A DNA stretch of 64,000 bases, from assembly GCF_000166355.1 (NCBI RefSeq), contig NC_014652.1:271001-335000 (forward strand). The letters run 5' to 3'. A program made the translations under genes and the position numbers. Source of the stretch: Caldicellulosiruptor hydrothermalis 108. Its GTDB lineage: Bacteria; Bacillota; Thermoanaerobacteria; Caldicellulosiruptorales; Caldicellulosiruptoraceae. The notes below the pieces were generated by a model. That model saw nothing but the letters and a program-made list of their open reading frames with translations, did no database searches and was not told where the DNA came from. Positions 42,096 to 48,370 of this stretch are shown here, one piece after another (position 1 is the first letter of the stretch; every line of letters starts with the position of its first letter).

Positions 42096-42431
42096 AGTCC
42101 TTATGACATTCATACCAAAGGGCTGACAAAGCTTGGAGCAGAGATTAAACTAAATCAGGGTTACATTGAGGCAAAGGCAAAAAATAACTAAAAAGTGAAA
42201 AGGTATATCTTGACTTTCCATCAGTTGGTGCAACAGAGAATATCATGATTGCAACTGTGTTGGCAGAAGGTGAAATCAAAAGATTTAAGAGGTGGAGCTT
42301 CCTTGGTAATTGCAGGACTTATGTCAGAAGGCACAACTGAAATAAGGGATATTGAGCATATTGACAGAGGGTATTTTGAGATTGAAAAGAATATCTTAAA
42401 TCTTGGTGGAGATATTAAAAGGGTGAATTGA
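42096..42431 (+). pseudogene. murA: murA remnant with internal deletions
   Basis: Pieces of UDP-N-acetylglucosamine 1-carboxyvinyltransferase are recognisable: 'SPYDIHTKGLTKLGAEIKLNQGYIEAKAK', then a stop and shifted frame, '[23 protein letters not shown]', then after a missing stretch the C terminus '[35 protein letters not shown]'. About two thirds of the gene is lost. It is not functional; an intact copy must exist elsewhere. Confidence 0.85.
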
Positions 42432-42454
42432 ACTTTTAGAGTTTGCGCTAAAAA

Positions 42455-42490
42455 AAACAGCCTGTCTGCTTTGCTTTTGCAGACAGGTAA
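42455..42490 (-). terminator. terminator of the Met/His-rich protein gene
   Basis: CCTGTCTGC (42461-42469) pairs with GCAGACAGG (42479-42487); on the minus strand it is followed by CTG and a long T run. Confidence 0.88.
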
Positions 42491-42502
42491 AAATATTTTC
42501 AT

Positions 42503-43048
42503 TTAGTATCCCATCATACCGCTAAAACCAGCACCCATCATGTTGCCATGTCCAAAACCCATCATGCCGCCGCCATGTCCAAAACCCATCATTCCACCAA
42601 AACCGTTGTTTGACCAATCTAAAATGTTATCAATGCAGTATTGAATGTTTGCCTGAAAATGCTTCTTCAAAAACTCAGCCTGATCTTTTGTTATTTTTCC
42701 ATCTTTCAAAAGTTTGTCAATTTCAGCAGCTCTTAAATCATACAGCTTCTTTTTAAACTCATCAACTGTTAATTTCTTTTCTTTTAAAATGTCGTTTATA
42801 GTTTGACCATTTTGTATTTTTTGGACAAGCTCATCAACCGAAAGACCCAGCGCTTTTGCAACAAGTTCTTGCATGTTTGTGTGCGGCATAAAGCCATATC
42901 CATAACCTGTATTTTGTTGCCATCCTGCTGCAGCACTTTTTGTCTTCTGAGCAGAACCTGGTTGAAGTCCTTTCGCAAATACAAATGTAAACGTCAGGAC
43001 AAGTGCTAAGACTAAACCAATGCCTAAAATTGATTTTAGGATTTTCAT
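42503..43048 (-). CDS. exported protein with Met/His/Gly-rich tail
   Basis: This 181-residue protein has a signal peptide (ILGIGLVLALVLTFTFVFAKG, cleavage near residue 26), a helical middle resembling DUF2680/YckD-type proteins ('VAKALGLSVDELVQKIQNGQTINDILKEKKLTVDEFKKKL', 'DGKITKDQAEFLKKHFQ') and a tail with the repeat GMMGFGHG twice plus GMMGY. Met and His clusters of this type often bind copper or other soft metals. It is divergently transcribed from a two-component system whose promoter carries tandem 11-bp repeats, so it is probably under that system. GGAGG lies upstream of the ATG. Confidence 0.85.
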   Translation of the reverse strand: MKILKSILGIGLVLALVLTFTFVFAKGLQPGSAQKTKSAAAGWQQNTGYGYGFMPHTNMQELVAKALGLSVDELVQKIQNGQTINDILKEKKLTVDEFKKKLYDLRAAEIDKLLKDGKITKDQAEFLKKHFQANIQYCIDNILDWSNNGFGGMMGFGHGGGMMGFGHGNMMGAGFSGMMGY

Positions 43049-43127
43049 TTCTATCGACCTCCATAAACTCTTATTTGTTTTACATTTTATATGTTAAACT
43101 CTATTTGTAAGATGGGTATAAGCAAAG

Positions 43128-43160
43128 TGTAAAGAAATTGTAAAGAAATTGTAAAGAATA
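43128..43160 (+). promoter_or_regulatory. three tandem 11-bp repeats in the two-component promoter
   Basis: TGTAAAGAAAT, TGTAAAGAAAT and TGTAAAGAATA occur back to back at 43128, 43139 and 43150. They end about 35 bp before a TATAAT (43196-43201) that lacks a good -35, as expected for an activator-dependent promoter of an OmpR-type regulator. Confidence 0.8.
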
Positions 43161-43223
43161 ATTTTAAGCTTGGCAAAAAGTCCATTTAAAAAAGATATAA
43201 TATTAAAATAGGGTGAGTGAAAA

Positions 43224-43889
43224 ATGGCAAATATCTTGGTTGTTGAAGACCAGCAGGATTTGAATCAAATAATAACAAGATTTCTTAAAAACGAAGGATT
43301 CAATGTTATAAACTCATACACTGCAAAAGATGCATTGGAAAAGTTGAACGATACTGACTTGGTAATTCTTGATATTATGCTGCCTGACATGGAAGGGTAT
43401 GAGGTATTGAAAGAAGCCAGCAAGAAAGGCATTCCAACAATAATTTTGACCTCAAAGTCAGAAGAGTTTGATAAACTAAAAGGCTTTGAACTTGGGGCAG
43501 AGGACTATATCACAAAACCATTTTCTATGCTTGAGCTGATTGCACGCGTAAAGGTTGTTCTGAGGAGAAACAGGAATTTTGAAGAAAGTATAAAACTTTT
43601 AGGTGGCAAGGTAGAGATTTTCCCCCAGAGGTTTAAGGTGATAGTAGATGGTGAGGATGTGAACCTCACTCATAAAGAGTTTGAGCTTTTGCTTTTCTTG
43701 GCTAAAAACAAAGATTTGGTAAAGTCAAGAGATGAGATACTTGAAAAGGTTTGGGGTTTTGATTTCATTGGTGAGACCCGAACTGTGGACGTTCATATAA
43801 AACAATTGAGAGAAAAACTAAAAGACTACAAGTTTTTAATCAAGACAGTTTGGGGTGTGGGGTATAAACTTTCAGAAGAGAAAGAATAA
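43224..43889 (+). CDS. OmpR-family response regulator
   Basis: This 221-residue protein has a receiver domain (residues 1-115; acidic pocket in 'VVEDQQD', phosphoacceptor Asp in 'LVILDIMLPDMEGYEVL', Thr in 'TIILTSKSE', Lys in 'YITKPFSMLEL') and a C-terminal winged helix ('VNLTHKEFELLLFLAKNKDLVKSRDEILEKVWGFD', 'RTVDVHIKQLREKLKD', 'VWGVGYKL'). AGGGTGAG precedes the ATG. It is cotranscribed with the histidine kinase 21 bp downstream. Tandem 11-bp repeats upstream are its probable binding site. Confidence 0.95.
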   Translation: MANILVVEDQQDLNQIITRFLKNEGFNVINSYTAKDALEKLNDTDLVILDIMLPDMEGYEVLKEASKKGIPTIILTSKSEEFDKLKGFELGAEDYITKPFSMLELIARVKVVLRRNRNFEESIKLLGGKVEIFPQRFKVIVDGEDVNLTHKEFELLLFLAKNKDLVKSRDEILEKVWGFDFIGETRTVDVHIKQLREKLKDYKFLIKTVWGVGYKLSEEKE

Positions 43890-43910
43890 TTGAGAGGATG
43901 TAAGAGTAAG

Positions 43911-45164
43911 ATGAAACTTTTTACTAAAATAGCTTTAAACTTTATAGGAATAATAGTTTTTCTGGTTTTGAGCATATACATCTCAAATATGCTTTACCTT
44001 AAGTATTTTTTAGAGGATATGATTATTGATGATTTAAAAAAACTTTCCCAAGATGCGCTTGAAAACAAATTGGAAGGCGATTTGTCAGCGATGAAAATAC
44101 TTATTTTACAAGGAAACACAATTGTGCTTGAAGAAGGCGGATTGGATCTTCCGTATCACATGATTATGCCTGTATTCAATTCGACAGGAGTTTATGAATT
44201 TTCTCATCCACATCTTAAAGTTGAATATATTGCATACGTGTTGAAAAGAGGGGATTTTACTTCTATTGCAATAACTACAAAACCATATTATGGATATGCA
44301 TTGAATATAATATCAAAAAATCTAATTAAAATTAGCATTATTTTTATTTTAATTGGGCTTTTAGTGTCACTTTTGATTTCACGGCATATATCAAAGCGTA
44401 TAATAAAGATTTCAATAGCTACGCAAAAGATTGCTAAAGGCGAGGACTTTGAACTTAAAGACAGCTCAACAGATGAGGTTGGAGACCTTGCAAGGTCTAT
44501 CAATAGCCTAAAAAATTCGTTGAGGCTTCTTGAGAGGGTAAGGAGAGAATTTGTTGCTAATTTTGTTCATGATTTAAAAACACCAATTGCTGTTATAAAA
44601 GGCTATTGTGAGAGCACAAAATATTTGGATATTGATGATAAAGAAAAGATTAAACAGAATATGGATGGAATTGAAAAACAATGTGATTATATGCAAAACC
44701 TAATTTCTAATATGGTTGAGCTTTCAAAGATTTCAGCGGGGATAATTGAGAAAAAGATTGAGGAAGTTGATGTGAACTTGATAATCAAGGAAGCATGCGA
44801 ACAGCTCAAAAAACTTGCTGAGCTTGAAGACGTTGAGATTATTATCAAAAGCTTAAATTCACCAAAGATAAAGACTGACTTAAATTCATTTAGAAGAATA
44901 ATAAACAACCTTCTGCAAAATGCCATTGAAAATACAAAAGATAAAAAGGTATATATTGAGGCTGAGAGGGAGTATGTGGATATCTACAATAAGACAGACC
45001 TCAAAGAAGAGGAACTCATTTTTCTATTTGAAAGATACAAATCAAGCAAGAAAGGTTTTGGGCTGGGGCTGTCTATCGTGAAAGAACTCTGCAAGATTTT
45101 GGATATAAAACTTGAGACGTTTATAGTGGGTGGATATATTCATTTTAAAATATGGTTGAAATAA
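43911..45164 (+). CDS. sensor histidine kinase
   Basis: This 417-residue membrane kinase has a first transmembrane helix (about residues 8-28), an extracytoplasmic sensor of about 110 residues, a second helix (about 137-160), a HAMP linker ('RIIKISIATQKIAKGEDFELKDSSTDEVGDLARSIN') and a HisKA/HATPase unit. The phosphoacceptor His is in 'NFVHDLKTPIAVIKGY', the N box is 'NNLLQNAIENT' and the G box is 'KKGFGLGLSIVKELC'. The ATG at 43911 was chosen because the extra upstream residues (TTG start at 43890) would overlap the regulator end. Sensor ligand is unknown; metal or envelope stress is suggested by the divergent Met/His-rich protein. Confidence 0.93.
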   Translation: MKLFTKIALNFIGIIVFLVLSIYISNMLYLKYFLEDMIIDDLKKLSQDALENKLEGDLSAMKILILQGNTIVLEEGGLDLPYHMIMPVFNSTGVYEFSHPHLKVEYIAYVLKRGDFTSIAITTKPYYGYALNIISKNLIKISIIFILIGLLVSLLISRHISKRIIKISIATQKIAKGEDFELKDSSTDEVGDLARSINSLKNSLRLLERVRREFVANFVHDLKTPIAVIKGYCESTKYLDIDDKEKIKQNMDGIEKQCDYMQNLISNMVELSKISAGIIEKKIEEVDVNLIIKEACEQLKKLAELEDVEIIIKSLNSPKIKTDLNSFRRIINNLLQNAIENTKDKKVYIEAEREYVDIYNKTDLKEEELIFLFERYKSSKKGFGLGLSIVKELCKILDIKLETFIVGGYIHFKIWLK

Positions 45165-45310
45165 ATCAAGAATATAGCAATTTTAGCATGATATACAGAT
45201 ATAAAGATTTTCTTGTTTCTGGGGCCTAATAATCTTTGGGATTAAGGGAGAAATCGATTTATGTTATAATAATGCAGATAAATTTTTTAAAATATAAGGA
45301 GATGAAAAAG

Positions 45311-46417
45311 GTGAACAAAATAAAAGTTGCGGTGCTTGGCTGTGGCAACATTGCGCCAGTTTACCTTAAAAATCTCAAAAGGTTTGGGATATTTGACGTT
45401 GTTGCGTGCGCAGATGTGGACGCAGAAAAGGCAAAGAGCATAGCCTCAGAGTTTTCTGTGCCGCAGGCGGTAGAACCAGACAAAGTGTATGACCTTGATG
45501 TGGACATCATTGTAAACCTCACCCCGCCTCAGCACCACTATGAGATAAACAAAAGGGTTTTGGAGAGTGGAAAGCATCTTTACAGCGAAAAGCCTCTTTG
45601 CTCAACGCTTAAGGAGGCAAAAGAAATTCTGGAGTTAGCAGAAAAGAAAAACCTTAAAGTTGGATGTGCGCCTGATACATTCCTTGGTGCGAACATTCAG
45701 ACAGCAAAAAAGCTCATTGAAGATGGATGGATAGGAAGACCTTTTGCTGCAAACTGTTTTATTCTCTACGGTGGACCTGAAAAATGGCATCCAAATCCAC
45801 ATTTTATTTTCAAAAAATACTTAGGACCGCTTTTTGACGTCGGGCCTTATTGTTTAACAGCTCTTGTGTTTTTACTTGGATCTGTCAAAAAAGTATCTGG
45901 TATGGGCATGATAACATACAAAGAAAGGCTTATAACTTCTGAGCCTCACAGGGGAGAAAAGATTGAGGTTGAGATGCCAACATATGTGACTGCAAACCTT
46001 CTTTTTGACACAGGTGTTATAGGAAGTGTCACTGTGTCTTACGATGTGCCGGCCACAAACCTGCGCGGGATAGAGATTTATGGGACAGAAGGTACATTGA
46101 TTGTTCCGGATCCTAACTTTTTTGACCTTGGCAGTGTATACTTAAAAAGACACGAAGATAAGGAATTTACAAAGATGCCGACCATCAATCTGTTCAATTA
46201 CGACAACCTGCGCGGGCTTGGGATACTTGACATGGCACTTTCAATAAAGCTCTCAACACCTCTTAGGGCATCGGGCAGGCTTTCTTATCATGTGCTGGAA
46301 ATTCTGTGGGCGATCTACACTTCAATCCAAGAGGGGAGATTTGTTGATGTTGAGAGCACAGCGCCTCAGACGTCTCTTCTTGATATGGAGCTATTAAGGG
46401 AGGTTTTGTGTTTGTAA
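45311..46417 (+). CDS. Gfo/Idh/MocA-family oxidoreductase
   Basis: This 368-residue NAD(P)-dependent dehydrogenase acts on sugars, inositols or related compounds. The N-terminal Rossmann motif is 'VAVLGCGNIAPVYLKNL', followed by 'VVACADVDAEKAKSIASEF', 'VDIIVNLTPPQHHYEINKRVLESGKHLYSEKPLC' with the conserved EKP lysine, and the C-terminal domain with 'GPLFDVGPYCLTALVFLLG' (D-x-G-x-Y/H active-site type). AAGGAG (45296-45301) touches an in-frame ATG at 45302, leaving no spacing, so the GTG at 45311 is the better start. A terminator follows. It stands alone between the two-component system and spmA. Confidence 0.9.
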   Translation: MNKIKVAVLGCGNIAPVYLKNLKRFGIFDVVACADVDAEKAKSIASEFSVPQAVEPDKVYDLDVDIIVNLTPPQHHYEINKRVLESGKHLYSEKPLCSTLKEAKEILELAEKKNLKVGCAPDTFLGANIQTAKKLIEDGWIGRPFAANCFILYGGPEKWHPNPHFIFKKYLGPLFDVGPYCLTALVFLLGSVKKVSGMGMITYKERLITSEPHRGEKIEVEMPTYVTANLLFDTGVIGSVTVSYDVPATNLRGIEIYGTEGTLIVPDPNFFDLGSVYLKRHEDKEFTKMPTINLFNYDNLRGLGILDMALSIKLSTPLRASGRLSYHVLEILWAIYTSIQEGRFVDVESTAPQTSLLDMELLREVLCL

Positions 46418-46455
46418 ATTGTAAATTTTAATGAGGATTTGCTTTTTAAAAGTTT

Positions 46456-46504
46456 GCACTCTGCTAAAAGCGCCTTTTGTATTCTTTGGCAGAGTGCTTT
46501 TTTG
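46456..46504 (+). terminator. intrinsic terminator
   Basis: GCACTCTGC (46456-46464) pairs with GCAGAGTGC (46489-46497), followed by TTTTTTTG. Confidence 0.88.
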
Positions 46505-46568
46505 TTATATTACAGAGCAAGCTCAAGTATAAATTATATAGTGACAAAACTTTAGAGAGGCTCAAAAA

Positions 46569-47138
46569 ATGAATATATTCTGGCTTGTTGCAATTGTATC
46601 TGCTATTTTGTACCAGCTTCTTTTTGGGAATGTAGAAAAAATTACAGAAATTCTGTTTTCGGCACCTCAAAAAGCAGCTGATATCTTCTTGACCATACTG
46701 CTTTCAATAATGCTCTGGTCAGGATTTTTGAGAGTTGTGCAGGATAGCAACCTTGTTGATATTTTCAAAAAACTTTTGAAACCCATTTTTGGAGCTTTAT
46801 TTGAAACAAAAAACGAAAGGGCGCTAAATTTTATGCTTTTAAATGTTGTTGCTAACATGCTTGGGCTTGGTAATGCTGCAACACCGGCAGGTATACTTGC
46901 CATGCAAGAGCTTTCAAAAGAAGCCAAAAATTCTACAGCCTCTGACGACATGATTTTGTTTGTGCTGATAAACACCTGTTCAATTCAGCTAATTCCAACA
47001 ACTGTGATACTTCTGAGAACCAAATTTTCATCATCAGCTCCAGCAGCCATCACCTTTCCCACACTTTTTGTTTCAATGGCAAGTCTTTTTGTGGGAATAA
47101 TCCTGTGCAAGGTTTTGTCAAAGGTGTGGAAGCAATGA
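46569..47138 (+). CDS. spmA: spore maturation protein A
   Basis: This 189-residue polytopic membrane protein carries a nucleoside-recognition (Gate) domain. Family segments are 'MLWSGFLRVVQDSNLVDIFKKLLKPIF', 'NFMLLNVVANMLGLGNAATPAGILAMQEL' and 'DMILFVLINTCSIQLIPTTVILLR'. SpmA and SpmB are needed for spore-core dehydration in Bacillus and clostridia. Its stop overlaps the start of spmB (ATGA), the standard arrangement. Confidence 0.93.
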   Translation: MNIFWLVAIVSAILYQLLFGNVEKITEILFSAPQKAADIFLTILLSIMLWSGFLRVVQDSNLVDIFKKLLKPIFGALFETKNERALNFMLLNVVANMLGLGNAATPAGILAMQELSKEAKNSTASDDMILFVLINTCSIQLIPTTVILLRTKFSSSAPAAITFPTLFVSMASLFVGIILCKVLSKVWKQ

Positions 47139-47653
47139 AAAATATCTCAGGTTATCTGATAGTCTCTTTTTTACTCGTGATAATCCTGTTTGCAGCCGCA
47201 AAAAAGATAGATGTCTTCAAAAGCTTTGTAGAAGGTGTGAAAGATGGACTTAGGATTTCAATAAAGATATTCCCAAACGTTTTTGCACTGATTGTGGCTG
47301 TTGAGCTTTTCACAAAGACAGGGGTTCTGGATATCCTGCAAAAGTTCTTGTCTCCTGTATTGAGCTTTTTTGGGATATACAAAGAAGCGCTTGGTCTTAT
47401 TATCATAAAACCGTTTTCTGGCAGTAGCAGCTTTGCAGTGCTGCGAGACATCTTCGAAAAGTACGGTGTTGACTCTGACATAGGCATATATTCTTCTATA
47501 ATATGCGCATCAACAGAGACACTCTTTTACGTCATCACCACATACCTTGCAGCAACCAATGTAAAAAAGACAAGGTATCTGATACCGGTAGCGATAGCTG
47601 TAGATTTTCTGGTTTTAATCATCGCAGCCATGATAGTAAGGATGAGTATATAA
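47135..47653 (+). CDS. spmB: spore maturation protein B
   Basis: This 172-residue membrane protein is the partner of SpmA. It shows 'FVEGVKDGLRISIKIFPNVFALIVAVELF', 'EALGLIIIKPFSGSSSFAVLRDIFEKYGVDS' and 'ICASTETLFYVITTYL', characteristic of SpmB. The ATG at 47135 forms ATGA with the spmA stop, favoured over a start further upstream inside spmA. Confidence 0.93.
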   Translation: MKNISGYLIVSFLLVIILFAAAKKIDVFKSFVEGVKDGLRISIKIFPNVFALIVAVELFTKTGVLDILQKFLSPVLSFFGIYKEALGLIIIKPFSGSSSFAVLRDIFEKYGVDSDIGIYSSIICASTETLFYVITTYLAATNVKKTRYLIPVAIAVDFLVLIIAAMIVRMSI

Positions 47654-47657
47654 AAAA

Positions 47658-47691
47658 TGAAAAGCCACAGGCAAGACTGCCCGCGGCCATT
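47658..47691 (-). terminator. terminator of the corrinoid-protein operon
   Basis: On the minus strand GCCGCGGGCA-GTCT-TGCCTGTGGC (47687-47664), with two G-T pairs, is followed by TTTTCATTTTTT. Confidence 0.82.
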
Positions 47692-47709
47692 TGAAAGTAT
47701 TTCAAATTT

Positions 47710-48351
47710 TCAGGCAACACCCTGGACAAACTTTTTTGCAAGCTCTGCAGCAGATGCCGCATCAGGTGCATACCCGTCAGCTCCGATGCTCTTTGCAAAG
47801 CTCTCTGTCACAGGTGCACCACCAACTATCACCTTTACCTTATCGCGCAAACCTTGCTCTTGTAGCTTTTCAATTGTTGTTTTCATGTTTGGCATAGTTG
47901 TTGTAAGCAGTGCTGACATTGCAACAACCTGTGGGTTGTGGGTTTTTACAGCCTCACAGAACTTCTCGGGCGCAACATCCACCCCAAGGTCGATTACTTC
48001 CAGCCCTGCACCTGTCATCATCATAGCGACCAGGTTTTTGCCAATGTCGTGCAAATCGCCTTTTACAGTGCCAATCACAACCTTACCGATTGGCTTTACA
48101 CCTGTCTCTGTCAGGATTGGTTTTAGTACTTCCAGCGCAGCTTTCATTGCACGTGCTGCAATCAACACCTCTGGCACGTAAATCTCATTGTTTTTGAACT
48201 TCTCACCCACAACCGACATTGCCTGGATAAGTGCATCGTTTAAGATTGTCTCAGCAGAGATTCCGGAAGATAAAGCTTCTTTTACCTTTTCAGGTGCAAG
48301 TTTTGCGTTTCCTTTTTGAATGAGCTGTGATATTTCGTTCAAAATTTCCAT
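47710..48351 (-). CDS. corrinoid protein (MtaC/MtbC-like)
   Basis: This 213-residue two-domain corrinoid protein has an N-terminal helical cap (B12-binding_2, residues about 1-85) and a Rossmann-like cobalamin domain whose lower ligand His is in 'GTVKGDLHDIGKNLVAMMM' (DxHxxG). 'VIVGGAPVTESFAKSIGADGYAPDAASA' completes the fold. Such proteins carry methyl groups between a substrate-specific methyltransferase and an MtaA-like acceptor enzyme. An ATG at 48378 precedes the AAAGGGGG site and is too early, so 48351 is used. It is the last gene of an operon after the GH106-like hydrolase, with which the reading frames nearly touch. Confidence 0.92.
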   Translation of the reverse strand: MEILNEISQLIQKGNAKLAPEKVKEALSSGISAETILNDALIQAMSVVGEKFKNNEIYVPEVLIAARAMKAALEVLKPILTETGVKPIGKVVIGTVKGDLHDIGKNLVAMMMTGAGLEVIDLGVDVAPEKFCEAVKTHNPQVVAMSALLTTTMPNMKTTIEKLQEQGLRDKVKVIVGGAPVTESFAKSIGADGYAPDAASAAELAKKFVQGVA

Positions 48352-48370
48352 TTTTAAACCGGCCCCCTTT

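Noticed and set aside
43128..43160. Short tandem repeats as a CRISPR array
   Set aside because: The units are 11 bp with no spacers, which fits a regulator binding site; no CRISPR array or cas gene was found in the window.
47657..48181. 174-codon plus-strand frame inside the corrinoid-protein gene
   Set aside because: It is the antisense of a clear cobalamin-binding protein; codon pattern and homology support the minus strand.
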